This document shows positions 7,205-15,739 of a stretch of DNA of 38,661 nt, piece by piece; the first letter of the stretch is position 1, and each line of letters begins with the position of its first letter. The notes under the pieces were generated by a model. That model saw nothing but the letters and a program-made list of their open reading frames with translations. It ran no database searches and was not told the DNA's origin. The translations under genes were made by a program, and so were the position numbers. Source of the DNA: Planctomycetaceae bacterium (lineage in GTDB: Bacteria; Planctomycetota; Phycisphaerae; Phycisphaerales; Zrk34); NCBI GenBank assembly GCA_002685935.1, contig NYZD01000083.1:1-38661 (forward strand), read 5' to 3'.

Positions 7205-8422
7205 ATGAGTAAAAACCACGGTACGAAGAATCAGCGGTCGGATCAGGCGCTCAAGGCGCTGTTTGGCACCGACGCGCACAGCGAAAGCCCTCTGGCACAT
7301 AGTGGTGCCGGTGTGCGCTTCACCGGGATCGACCTGTGCCGCCCGCTCACCGAGGACCAGGTCGATTTCCTGCTCGACGCACTGAGCCGGTTTCGGATCG
7401 TCTGCATCGCCGGCCAGGATCTGGCCCGGTTCTCTCTGGCCCACTTCGAACGATTCGCCAACCATTGGGGCGCGCCGATTCCCCACCCGAGCAACCTCAT
7501 GCGCGGGGGCAAGCCCGCACAGCAAGATGGGCCAACCGACGGACCGATCGAGCTGATCCCCCGTGACAAGCGGGCCGCCGCCGCCGTCGATCAGGTCTTC
7601 CCCGGCCGGTTGCAGTGCATGCCCCATGACTCGCCAACCGTCCTGGTCGTGTCCAATGCCAAGCAGATGCCCGATGACGCCGAACCCCAGGTGACCGCCG
7701 GCGGCGCGTGGCATACGGATATCGAGTACGAGCCGCTTCCGATCTACGTCTCGATGTTTCTCGTTCATCGTGTGCCTGTCTCGCGGGACGCGCCGGGCGG
7801 GACTTGGATACCCGACCCGCGCCACGACCTGCCCCATCCGTATGACCAGGGCGCCGACGATGAATTGATGCAACTGCGCCTGCGTCTGCCATTGAACGGC
7901 GACACCGCCTTTGCCGATACCGCGGCGGCTTTTGCCGCCCTACCAGCCGCCGAACAGGCGGCACTGGAGCGTGTCCAACTGCGACGTCGACTCAACGAAG
8001 GGGACGAAGGGTGGCTCGCGCCGCTCGTCCGCGCCAACCCGCGATCGAACGTCAAGTCCTTCCATAGCCCGATCTGGGCGTCGCGCCCCGGTGTCAGGCC
8101 CCCGGTCGAAGTAGACGGGATGACCATGGCCCAATCGCGTGCCTTCCTGGACCGTTTGGAAACGCACGTGCTCCAGCCGCGGTTCCGCTACGACCATGCG
8201 CACACGCCCGGCGACGTGACGATCTGGGACAACTTCATGACCCTCCACAACGCGCCGCCGATCAAGTCGAATATCAAATCGATCGACGATGCGCGACTGC
8301 TCTACCGTCTCAGTTGCAAAGGCGAGCCCGCCCTGTCACTACCGCGGCGGGACGATCCCGAATGGCTTGCTGCCCATGTCGCCGGCGGCTACTCGACGCC
8401 GCCGCGGATACTCGACGTATAA
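7205..8422 (+). CDS. TauD/TfdA-family Fe(II)/2-oxoglutarate dioxygenase
   Basis: A 405-residue protein with the iron-binding facial triad of the TauD/TfdA family: H-x-D in W-H-T-D-I-E-Y and the distal His in F-M-T-L-H-N-A-P-P. The 2-oxoglutarate-binding Arg follows in A-R-L-L-Y-R-L-S. The N-terminal part (G-A-G-V-R-F-T-G-I-D-L, then F-E-R-F-A-N-H-W-G-A-P-I-P) is the usual start of the double-stranded beta-helix fold. At 405 aa it is longer than TauD (about 280), with an insert around residues 190-270. It should hydroxylate or oxidatively cleave a small organic acid; the substrate is unknown. It lies behind the SDR gene, and a dioxygenase plus SDR would suit stepwise oxidation of one compound. 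It converges on the TrpB2-like gene. If that gene ends at its restored stop (8558) they do not overlap; read through the frameshift they overlap by 34 bases. Confidence 0.9.
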   Translation: MSKNHGTKNQRSDQALKALFGTDAHSESPLAHSGAGVRFTGIDLCRPLTEDQVDFLLDALSRFRIVCIAGQDLARFSLAHFERFANHWGAPIPHPSNLMRGGKPAQQDGPTDGPIELIPRDKRAAAAVDQVFPGRLQCMPHDSPTVLVVSNAKQMPDDAEPQVTAGGAWHTDIEYEPLPIYVSMFLVHRVPVSRDAPGGTWIPDPRHDLPHPYDQGADDELMQLRLRLPLNGDTAFADTAAAFAALPAAEQAALERVQLRRRLNEGDEGWLAPLVRANPRSNVKSFHSPIWASRPGVRPPVEVDGMTMAQSRAFLDRLETHVLQPRFRYDHAHTPGDVTIWDNFMTLHNAPPIKSNIKSIDDARLLYRLSCKGEPALSLPRRDDPEWLAAHVAGGYSTPPRILDV

Positions 8423-9936
8423 CCCAGCCTCGTACGATGCGATGACCGACCGTCCCTTGCGATCATCCCGCACGCTCGCCTGATGCCGTCTGTCAGCCGT
8501 CCAACACCCACCCAGCCACAACTCAACACGGTGCCGACCGTGGATGGGATATGCCCGTTAGCCCGGCGCTTCGACCGGGGGCAGCCCTGCCAACGCATCG
8601 CGATCTCTTCGGCGGGGTACTCGTAGTCGTACAGCTTGCCGTCGAAGTAATCCAGGTACGCCTGCATGTCGAAGTGCCCGTGACCGCACAGATTGCACAA
8701 GATCGCGCGGCTGACGCCTTCTTCCTTGCATTGGAGCGCCTCGCGGATCGTGACGGCGAGCGCGTGCGTGGGCTCGGGTGCCGGGATGATCCCTTCCGCC
8801 CGAGCGAAGTTGACCGCCGCGTCGAAGATCTCCGTCTGATGCACCGACGTCGCCTCGATCTCCCCCAAGTCCAGCAGGTGAGAGACCAGCGGCCCCATCC
8901 CGTGATAGCGCAGCCCGCCCGCGTGGATCCCGGGGGGAATGAACGTGCTGCCGAGCGTGTGCATCTTGACCAGCGGCGTCAGGTGCGCCGTGTCGCCGAA
9001 GTCGTACGCGAGTTTCCCCCGCGTCAGCGACGGACACGCGCTCGGCTCCACCGCGATCATACGCGGGGCCTTATCCTTATCTTCGCCGCGCAACTTGCGA
9101 CCGATGAACGGGAACGCGAGCCCCGCGAAGTTCGACCCGCCGCCCGTGCAACCGACGACAACATCCGGCCAGTCATCGGCGAGCCTGAACTTCTCGATCA
9201 CCTCCTGACCGATCACCGTCTGGTGCATCAACACGTGGTTCAGCACGCTTCCCAGCGCGTACCGCGAATCGGGGTCTTTGGCCGCGAGTTCGACCGCTTC
9301 GGAAATCGCGATGCCCAGCGATCCATTCGTGTCCGGATCCTGGCCGAGGATGGCGCGCCCCGATTCGGTCTCCTCGCTCGGGCTGGGTGTGACGTCCGCG
9401 CCGAACACTTGCATCATCGCCTTGCGGTACGGCTTCTGGTTGTAACTCACGCGCACCATGAACACTTTGCATTCGAGGTCGAAGAAGTTGCACGCCATCG
9501 CCAGCGCCGAACCCCATTGGCCGGCGCCCGTCTCCGTCGTCAGTCGCTTGACCCCTTCCTGCTTGTTGTAGAACGCTTGCGGCACCGACGTGTTGGACTT
9601 GTGCGATCCCGACGGGCTGTGCCCTTCGTAGTTGTAGTAAATGCGCGCCGGCGTATCCAGAGCCTTTTCAAGTCGCCGGGCGCGGTGCAGCGGCGTCGGA
9701 CGCCATAGCTTGTAAATGTCGATCACCTCGCCGGGGATGTCGATGTAACGCTCGGTCGACACCTCCTGCATGATCAGCCCCATGGGGAACAGCGGCGCCA
9801 GATCGTCGGGACCGATCGGCTGGCCTGTCCCAGGATTCAGCACCGGCGGCAGGGGCGCCGGCAGGTCCGCCTGGATGTTGTACCAGGCGCTGGGGATGTC
9901 GTTTTCGGTCAGGACGTACTTGGTCTGTTCAGGCAT
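8389..9936 (-). CDS. TrpB2-type (tryptophan synthase beta-like) PLP enzyme, C-terminal frameshift
   Basis: A fold type II PLP enzyme of the TrpB2 (TrpB-like) group. The PLP lysine is in S-G-S-H-K-S-N-T-S, T-E-T-G-A-G-Q-W-G-S follows, and the phosphate loop is C-T-G-G-G-S-N-F-A-G. A G-H-G-H-F-D-M-Q-A-Y-L-D-Y segment near the end is typical of this group. It makes tryptophan from indole and serine in known members, but no trpA or other trp gene is near. AGGAG lies 7 bases before ATG 9936. As read, the protein is 515 aa with a poor tail (C-P-R-S-K-R-R-A-N-G-H). In the neighbouring frame the family-like ending M-R-W-Q-G-C/L-P-P-V-E-A-P-G stops at 8558-8560. One extra base in the C5 run (8576-8580, G on plus) would give a normal 459-aa protein, so the last 50 residues are probably not genuine. 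Confidence 0.88.
   Translation of the reverse strand: MPEQTKYVLTENDIPSAWYNIQADLPAPLPPVLNPGTGQPIGPDDLAPLFPMGLIMQEVSTERYIDIPGEVIDIYKLWRPTPLHRARRLEKALDTPARIYYNYEGHSPSGSHKSNTSVPQAFYNKQEGVKRLTTETGAGQWGSALAMACNFFDLECKVFMVRVSYNQKPYRKAMMQVFGADVTPSPSEETESGRAILGQDPDTNGSLGIAISEAVELAAKDPDSRYALGSVLNHVLMHQTVIGQEVIEKFRLADDWPDVVVGCTGGGSNFAGLAFPFIGRKLRGEDKDKAPRMIAVEPSACPSLTRGKLAYDFGDTAHLTPLVKMHTLGSTFIPPGIHAGGLRYHGMGPLVSHLLDLGEIEATSVHQTEIFDAAVNFARAEGIIPAPEPTHALAVTIREALQCKEEGVSRAILCNLCGHGHFDMQAYLDYFDGKLYDYEYPAEEIAMRWQGCPRSKRRANGHIPSTVGTVLSCGWVGVGRLTDGIRRACGMIARDGRSSHRTRLGYTSSIRGGVE
8576..8590 (-). other. Frameshift at a homopolymer run in the TrpB2-like gene
   Basis: The run of five G on the plus strand (8576-8581 region) is where the reading frame departs from the expected C-terminus. 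With six bases the frame would read G-C-P-P-V-E-A-P-G and stop at 8558. A homopolymer length error in the sequence is the simplest cause. Confidence 0.65.
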
Positions 9937-10006
9937 TGCGATCTCCTAATGGGATCGTTAAAGTGCCCGAGATGTAACTGGATGTAAAACTCCAATACTG
10001 GTCGCC

Positions 10007-10032
10007 GGCCCCTCTGTCGCGGGGCCAAGGAG
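10007..10032 (+). promoter_or_regulatory. Leader hairpin abutting a strong ribosome site
   Basis: GGCCCC (10007-10012) and GGGGCC (10021-10026) form a 6-bp GC stem with an 8-base loop. The perfect Shine-Dalgarno AAGGAG (10027-10032) starts at the next base. The stem could affect access to the ribosome site or protect the mRNA 5' end. The 103 bases between this gene and the divergent TrpB2-like gene must hold both promoters. Confidence 0.35.
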
Positions 10033-10039
10033 ATTCACG

Positions 10040-10987
10040 ATGCCCTCACGTCTTTGCATGTTGCTCATCGCCGCCGCCGTGCTCGTTGGATCGCTCAACG
10101 AGCTCACCCACGCCCAGGCCTTGCCCCCGGTGAACCTCGGTTTTACCAGCTTCCTCGACGGCGGCCCGCCCGCCGGTCCCGGCTTCTACTTCCAGGAATA
10201 CATCCAATATTGGTCCGCCGACGACCTGCAGAACGCTGCCGGCAACAACACCGGCCTCATCGACGACCTCGACGTCTGGATCAGCCTCAACCAGTTCATC
10301 TACCAGTCGGACCAGCCGATCCTGTTCGGCGGCAAGTGGGGACTCGATGTGATCGTCCCGCTGATCTCACTCGACGTCGACCCCGGCATGCCGCCGATCA
10401 TCACCGACAACACCGAGGGCCTCGGCGACATCCTCGTCGGGCCATTCATCCAGTGGGACCCTGTCATGGGCGAGAACGGTCCGATCTTCATGCATCGCTT
10501 CGAGATGCAGACTGTATTCCCCACCGGCAAGTACGACGACAACGAAGTGCTGAACCCTGGGAACAATCATTATTCCCTCAACCCCTACTGGGCCGCGACG
10601 TTGTGGGTCGCACCGCCGTGGTCCATCACCTGGCGCATTCATTATCTGTGGAACACCGAGAACGACGCACCCAACACAACCCTGTTCCCCGGCGCCGACG
10701 ACGTGCAGCCGGGCGAGGCGATACACATCAACTTTGCCTCGTCGTTTGAACTGATCCCCAAAAAGCTCCACGTCGGTATCAACGGCTACTACCTTGAACA
10801 GATCACCGACTCGAAGGTCGACGGCGCCGACAGCGGCTACCGCGAGGAAGTGCTCGGCCTCGGCCCCGGCGGCGTATGGCATTTCTCCGCCGACGATCAC
10901 CTGTTCTTCAACCTGTACTTCGAGAGCGGCGCGGAAAACCGCCCCGAAGGCATCCGCCTCAATATTCGCTGGACGCATCACTTCTAA
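10040..10987 (+). CDS. Outer-membrane beta-barrel protein, MetA-pathway phenol-degradation/transporter type
   Basis: A 315-residue protein with a signal peptide (C-M-L-L-I-A-A-A-V-L-V-G-S, cut after H-A-Q-A near residue 28). The mature part has alternating beta strands with many Tyr/Trp, such as F-Y-F-Q-E-Y-I-Q-Y-W and W-A-A-T-L-W-V-A-P-P-W-S-I-T-W-R-I-H-Y, and it ends in a terminal Phe (W-T-H-H-F), as outer-membrane barrels do. The order fits the MetA-pathway phenol-degradation/outer-membrane transporter family: early G-P-G-F-Y, mid G-L-G-D-I-L-V-G-P-F, then E-M-Q-T-V-F-P-T-G-K-Y. Members are thought to pass small hydrophobic or aromatic compounds, but the actual cargo is unknown. AAGGAG sits 7 bases before the ATG. 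It diverges from the TrpB2-like gene and is the only likely transport-related protein in the window. Confidence 0.85.
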   Translation: MPSRLCMLLIAAAVLVGSLNELTHAQALPPVNLGFTSFLDGGPPAGPGFYFQEYIQYWSADDLQNAAGNNTGLIDDLDVWISLNQFIYQSDQPILFGGKWGLDVIVPLISLDVDPGMPPIITDNTEGLGDILVGPFIQWDPVMGENGPIFMHRFEMQTVFPTGKYDDNEVLNPGNNHYSLNPYWAATLWVAPPWSITWRIHYLWNTENDAPNTTLFPGADDVQPGEAIHINFASSFELIPKKLHVGINGYYLEQITDSKVDGADSGYREEVLGLGPGGVWHFSADDHLFFNLYFESGAENRPEGIRLNIRWTHHF

Positions 10988-11316
10988 GCAGGGCCGCCAA
11001 TCGTCGCCGCTGCTTGGCCCGATGTAGCCCATGCGCTCGATGAATGACGCCGCCCGCCGCGTCCAAACTCGCGGCAGCCGCGACACCACTGTGTGAGCAC
11101 CGCGCCGCCGCCCGGCCGTGTCCGTACGCTCGGACGCCCGAGGGCCCCGATCGACCCCCAAGGCCACGCCAGATCGGCCACTACCCCCGCCGCGCCTGGG
11201 TTCTGTATTATGCTCATCAAATGCATCTGTCGTAAATCAAGAGCCCGATGGCCGCACGGCTGACGACAGGCCGTCTCACGCAATAGCGACCAGGCAAGAC
11301 AGCAAGGAGATCTGCC
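10988..11316. other. Intergenic stretch
   Basis: No gene is seen. A loose inverted repeat AAGCAG...CTGCTT just after the barrel gene could end its transcript but has no T-run. The end of the stretch holds the AAGGAG of the next gene (about 11304-11309). Confidence 0.35.
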
Positions 11317-12453
11317 ATGTGGTTCCAACGCATGACCCTCGAAGTATGGTTTGATAAGTACCAGTATGAAGTCGACTACGACATCGGCGAAAGCGCCGTC
11401 AAATACATGACTTTCGACCAGCTCGGCGTCGATCTCGCCGGCCTCCCCCTACGCTACGGCTATCACGAAGGCCGCCCCGACCTCAGAGAACTCCTCGCCC
11501 ACGACTATCCCGGCTTCACCGGTGAAAACGTCATCGTCACGTCCGGCGGCAGCGAAGCCAACTTCGCCATCATGTCGGCGCTATGCAAGCCCGGCGACCA
11601 TGTCATTGTCGAACATCCCAACTACGCCTCCATGTATGAGGTCCCGCGTTCGCTCGGATGCAATGTCGAGCTGTTCCATCTCGAATACGACAACGCCTTC
11701 AAACCCGATATCGACAAGCTCCAGTCCATGATCACCCCCGAGACGAAAATCGTCAGCCTCACCCACCCCAATAATCCGACCGGCTCGATGGTCACCGAAG
11801 GCGAACTGCGCCGCATCATCGAGATCATCGAAAACAACAACACCTACCTGCTCTTCGACGAAACCTACCGCGAGATGTGTTTCGATTTCATGCTCCCCCC
11901 CGCCTCAATACTCAGCCCTCGAGTGATCAGCCTCTCCAGCATGTCCAAATGCTACGGCATCCCCGGCATTCGACTCGGCTGGGCCGCGACACAGGACAAA
12001 CAACTCCTCGCCCAACTCCTCGCCATCAGAGAGCAGATCAGCATCACCAACAACGTCATGAGTGAGGCCATCGCCCTCAAGGTCCTCGCCGACAAGGAGA
12101 AATTCCTCGCCAACGCACGCCGGCAAATCAAAACCAACCGCGACTATGTCGACCAGTGGATGGCCGCCAGAGACGACTTCGAGTGGATCTTCCCCGAAGC
12201 CGGCGTCGTCGGGTTCCCGCGCCTCAAGAAAACCACCGGCGTCGACCCCGAAGACCTCATCGTCTCCATCGTCGAAAACTACCGCACCTTCACGATCCCC
12301 GGACGCTGCTTCGAGTCGGACAACCACCACTTCCGCCTCGGATTCGGCGCCAACCTCGACGAAATCAAGATCGGCCTGGACAACGTCGACAAAGCGCTCG
12401 CCGGCTTGAAGCAGACCAACAGCCCACGCGAAACCAAACTGCCCGCCGGCTAA
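11317..12453 (+). CDS. Class I/II PLP aminotransferase
   Basis: A 378-residue fold type I aminotransferase. Visible signatures are Y-G-Y-H-E-G-R-P-D-L-R, T-S-G-G-S-E-A-N (PLP phosphate loop), H-P-N-N-P-T-G-S (substrate and PLP contact), L-L-F-D-E-T-Y-R (PLP N1-binding Asp), the Schiff-base lysine in S-S-M-S-K-C-Y-G-I-P-G-I-R-L-G-W, and the carboxylate-binding Arg in H-H-F-R-L-G-F-G. It starts with M-T-L-E-V-W-F-D-K-Y-Q-Y-E, which I associate with a subgroup of aspartate/alanine-type aminotransferases of uncertain substrate, related in appearance to capreomycidine-synthase-like enzymes. AAGGAG precedes ATG 11317 by 7 bases. It stands at the border between the general metabolic genes and the sugar region. 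No biosynthetic partner is adjacent, so the amino acid it handles is not known. Confidence 0.93.
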   Translation: MWFQRMTLEVWFDKYQYEVDYDIGESAVKYMTFDQLGVDLAGLPLRYGYHEGRPDLRELLAHDYPGFTGENVIVTSGGSEANFAIMSALCKPGDHVIVEHPNYASMYEVPRSLGCNVELFHLEYDNAFKPDIDKLQSMITPETKIVSLTHPNNPTGSMVTEGELRRIIEIIENNNTYLLFDETYREMCFDFMLPPASILSPRVISLSSMSKCYGIPGIRLGWAATQDKQLLAQLLAIREQISITNNVMSEAIALKVLADKEKFLANARRQIKTNRDYVDQWMAARDDFEWIFPEAGVVGFPRLKKTTGVDPEDLIVSIVENYRTFTIPGRCFESDNHHFRLGFGANLDEIKIGLDNVDKALAGLKQTNSPRETKLPAG

Positions 12454-12595
12454 CCCCTCACCACCGGCTCACCCACGTATGCACAGTCCAATCACACTCC
12501 CTTCCAGTCATCCGTGACCGCACAGCAGTTCCTCGTGCGCAACTGTAACGGCCCCCCATGGCATCGCATCCGCCAACCGCACAGGAGATCATGAC

Positions 12596-14299
12596 GTGAC
12601 CCAGCAAATCACTAACAGCAAATGGCACCCGATGCCCCTGTACGATCGTCCGCTCGGTAGCGCCACCGACGCGACCGATGACGGCCGTCCCGTCATCACG
12701 ATCACCGATTTCTCCGCCTGCACGCCCGCCCAGCACATCGGCGGCGTGGGGCCGGGCTTCTGGGACCTGATCGACTATGAAACCGATGCGTTCGGCGGCA
12801 GGCTCCTCCACGCCGATCGCGCCGCCGGGGCCGCGGACGTCGTACTGCCGCTGAACGTCAATGGCTGGTACGCCGTCTACGTCTGGCAGATGGGCGGCGA
12901 TGCCGATCTCGAGAAACAGTTCCCCTTCGACCTCGACAGCGTCTACTCCCAATCCGCCGGGCCCGCCCTGAAACTGTCGCGCGACGCGCACTTCTCAGGC
13001 CATCTGCGCACCCTCTCGCACGACTACATGATGTGGCGCGGCATCGAGGCCGGCTTCTGGCGCTACGATGACCTCACCGACCAATCCATCACCATCCGAC
13101 ATCAGGGCGGCACCGTCTACCTCGCCGCCATCCAACTCATCCCGCTGTCACCAGGCGAAGTCGAGGCCGTCGAACGCGATCGCGCCGACCCCGCGCGCCG
13201 CCGACTCATCGTCAAAGGCGATGACTTTGACCCCAACCATGGCGAACTGTGGGCGCAGCGCCTGCGCGACAGCGACGTGTGCGCCTGGATCGCCGGATGC
13301 GAAGACACCGAAAAGCTCATGTCGCCGAACGGCGCTCAGAACATCACGTCGTTCTGCCGCGCCATGCGCGACATCGGCATCGAAGCTTACATCGGCGAAC
13401 GGCCCAGCCTCTGGAGTCTGTATGTCCACTGGGGCGACCAGCGCGCCGTCGATTACGACCGCCACCCCGAGTGGCACTGCCGGGATCGCGACGGCACCCA
13501 TACCCACACCTGCAGCTACGCCGTGCCGGAAGTGGTCGATTACATGCTCGCCCGCGCCCGGGCCGTCGCCGAGGCCGGTCCCGACGGATTCGGCTACTTC
13601 TTCAACCGCGGCGAAGGCATGGTCCTCTTCGAGCCCGCCGCCATGGCCGGATTCGAGCAGCAACACGGCGTCGATCCGCTCACACTCAGCGATCGCGATG
13701 ACCGCCTGCTCGCGTGGCGGGCCGACATCGTCACCGACTTCCTGCGCAAAGTCCGGCAACTGCTCGACGACGTCGCCGCCGAGAAAGGATACCCGCGCAT
13801 CAAGATGGTCCACGTCGTGCTTGGCTGCGAGGCGGCCAATCGCTTCCATGCCTTCGACGTGCCCACCTGGGTCAACGAAGGACTCGTCGATGTGCTCTGT
13901 CCCTACCCCTGGGCCGACTACCCCGACCGCTGGCTGTGCGAAGGCTTCGTCGATGTCGACGTCAAATATTACGCCCAGCTCGTGAGCGGCACCGATGTCA
14001 AGCTCTACCCCATGTGGCTGGCCGGGATCTGGCGATCCCACTGGACGCCCGAGCATGTCCAGATGAAAGACTACTTCACGCAGGCGATGTCCGATTACGC
14101 CGACGGCGCCGATGGCATCTCCGCGTGGGACTTCGTCGGCCTCGACACCGCGTTCCGCGCCGATCGCTGGCTGCGCCTCGGACACAAGGACAATCTCGCC
14201 GATTGGGCGACAGACGACTTCCCCCTTCCCCCGAAACTACGCTTCACCCGCTACGCTGGCCGCACCCCCGACCGCTACCCCGTCGGCACCGGCGGCTGA
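12596..14299 (+). CDS. Probable TIM-barrel glycoside-hydrolase-like protein
   Basis: A 567-residue cytoplasmic protein (no signal peptide). The start is GTG 12596: AGGAG lies 9 bases upstream, while the nearby ATG at 12591 stops after two codons. Residues 1-185 read as a beta-sandwich (many aromatic strands, W-Y-A-V-Y-V-W, T-V-Y-L-A-A-I-Q-L-I). From about residue 200 the pattern is that of a TIM barrel: R-L-I-V-K-G-D-D-F-D-P-N-H, later W-H-C-R-D-R-D-G, G-F-G-Y-F-F-N-R-G-E-G, V-D-V-L-C-P-Y-P-W-A-D-Y and D-G-I-S-A-W-D-F-V-G-L-D. Acidic residues at strand ends fit a retaining or inverting glycosidase, but I cannot name the catalytic pair or the family. It opens the sugar-degradation region and converges on the aldo/keto-reductase-like gene. 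Confidence 0.8.
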   Translation: MTQQITNSKWHPMPLYDRPLGSATDATDDGRPVITITDFSACTPAQHIGGVGPGFWDLIDYETDAFGGRLLHADRAAGAADVVLPLNVNGWYAVYVWQMGGDADLEKQFPFDLDSVYSQSAGPALKLSRDAHFSGHLRTLSHDYMMWRGIEAGFWRYDDLTDQSITIRHQGGTVYLAAIQLIPLSPGEVEAVERDRADPARRRLIVKGDDFDPNHGELWAQRLRDSDVCAWIAGCEDTEKLMSPNGAQNITSFCRAMRDIGIEAYIGERPSLWSLYVHWGDQRAVDYDRHPEWHCRDRDGTHTHTCSYAVPEVVDYMLARARAVAEAGPDGFGYFFNRGEGMVLFEPAAMAGFEQQHGVDPLTLSDRDDRLLAWRADIVTDFLRKVRQLLDDVAAEKGYPRIKMVHVVLGCEAANRFHAFDVPTWVNEGLVDVLCPYPWADYPDRWLCEGFVDVDVKYYAQLVSGTDVKLYPMWLAGIWRSHWTPEHVQMKDYFTQAMSDYADGADGISAWDFVGLDTAFRADRWLRLGHKDNLADWATDDFPLPPKLRFTRYAGRTPDRYPVGTGG

Positions 14300-14513
14300 G
14301 CGATCAACCACGACCCGCGAACGCCGCGGCAACTCAACCCTTCCGCGCGCTGATCGCCCGCATTATTGAACGTCGGGATTCACGATGCGAAACCGCCGCG
14401 CTCACGCCGCCATCCGCAACCCGCATCACACCAACCCGACCTCTTCCGGCCGCAACTCCGTCGTCCACGCCAGGAACCGGCTCTCGGCCGGCAGCTCCGC
14501 GTACCGCCGCCAT

Positions 14514-15416
14514 TTACGCCTCAATCAACGCCTCGTTGTCCGGCCACCAATCCGCCTGCGCCGCCGCGACCAGTTCATCGATCTGCTGATGATTGTGAAC
14601 GCCCGGAACCGTCGTCGAGATCAGTCGATTCCTCAGCACCCATTGCACCGCCGTCTGGAACGGTCGGCCCAACCCAAGATACGGCTCCAGTCCCTCCGCC
14701 AACTCATCGCCCGCATACGCCCAGCACAACAATCCGCCCTTCGGATATGCGCTGCCGCACGGTTTCATCGCCACCATCCCCACGTCCAGATCGTTCGCCA
14801 GCCCGATCAACTCCTCATCCGCCTTGTGGTAAAGAAAATTGTACGGGAACATCAACACATCAAAGTGGTCATACGTCCGCAACGCGCTGATCGCGAACTC
14901 CGGTCCCTCGTGACACGAGAATCCCAGGTAATCGCACCAACCCTCTTTCTTGATGGCTTCAAAACCTTCAATCAGCGGCTCGAACACCGCCGCGCCCGGC
15001 GCCAGGTTGCCCACCGCGATCACCAGCAGAATATCGATACGTTTCAGCCCGTATCGCTTCTGATGATCGTGACAATAGTCAATCACGTATTGCGCCGTCA
15101 GACTGCCGTTCGCCAATTGCTCAGCCACCCCGTGCAGCGGCCACGCGACAACCACCTCATCACCGCGCTCGCGCAACACCCGGGCCGACGCTTCTTCCTC
15201 CGGTTCCCACTGCACATCCCAATAGTTGATCCCCTGGTCGAGCACATGATGAAGTTCCCCGACGCGCCGATCCACATCCTCATGCTTCGTCGGGCCCACC
15301 GTGAAATGGCCCCCGATGCCCAGCTCCGTAACGAGCTTCTCCGTGCGGCCGAGCCGACGCAGCCGCAGTCCGTTTCGCGTGCCGAGGTCCTGATCCGACC
15401 GGGATTGGTTATCCAT
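14514..15416 (-). CDS. Aldo/keto reductase fold protein lacking the catalytic tetrad
   Basis: A 300-residue protein with the outline of the aldo/keto reductase superfamily: start L-R-R-L-G-R-T-E-K-L-V-T-E-L-G-I-G-G, then V-L-D-Q-G-I-N-Y-W-D, K-R-I-D-I-L-L-V, G-W-C-D-Y-L-G-F-S-C-H-E, A-M-K-P-C-G and V-P-G-V-H-N-H-Q-Q-I-D-E. The active-site Asp is kept (Y-W-D), but the usual Tyr in the next segment is absent (V-Q-W-E-P-E-E-E). The Lys of the v-x-x-T-K strand is replaced (V-V-V-A-W-P-L), and the His after I-D-I-L-L-V is Ile or Ala. It may therefore be catalytically dead or chemically different. ATG 15416 is preferred over an upstream in-frame start because AGAGG precedes it and the family begins there. 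It diverges from the GH95-like gene. Confidence 0.85.
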   Translation of the reverse strand: MDNQSRSDQDLGTRNGLRLRRLGRTEKLVTELGIGGHFTVGPTKHEDVDRRVGELHHVLDQGINYWDVQWEPEEEASARVLRERGDEVVVAWPLHGVAEQLANGSLTAQYVIDYCHDHQKRYGLKRIDILLVIAVGNLAPGAAVFEPLIEGFEAIKKEGWCDYLGFSCHEGPEFAISALRTYDHFDVLMFPYNFLYHKADEELIGLANDLDVGMVAMKPCGSAYPKGGLLCWAYAGDELAEGLEPYLGLGRPFQTAVQWVLRNRLISTTVPGVHNHQQIDELVAAAQADWWPDNEALIEA

Positions 15417-15739
15417 GATGTGCCTCTCTATCCGAGGATGACATTCGTCCTCTGCGCCCCCCGACTCGCGCCGCTCCGTCCGCATCGCACATGCCGCCGC
15501 CAATTGCCCCACGGGCATCAGGCAATTGTATGCACGGATCAGCGCTGCGCGAAACCTCCACGGGATGACTGCCAATGACGTCACGCATCCGGCCCCGGTA
15601 ACCGCCGGCTGCCCCGCGATAGTCCCGATCCGCATCGCTGCTGCCGTGCGCCGACCCAGATGGAACCCACCCCAACCGTGCGGTAGATTGCTCCAAAGCC
15701 GCCCTCCCGCGGAGTAATGCAGTTCAAGGAACCATCGCC
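15417..15739. other. Divergent intergenic region
   Basis: These 323 bases separate the minus-strand aldo/keto-reductase-like gene from the plus-strand GH95-like gene and should hold both promoters. I see no clear operator or hairpin. AAGGA (about 15725-15729) is the ribosome site of the plus-strand gene. Confidence 0.35.

Noticed and set aside
8551-9708. A 385-codon plus-strand frame over the TrpB2-like gene
   Set aside because: Arg/His/Val-rich shadow of a clear PLP enzyme on the other strand.
13148-14185. A 345-codon minus-strand frame over the TIM-barrel glycosidase-like gene
   Set aside because: Shadow; the plus frame has AGGAG, GTG and coherent fold patterns.
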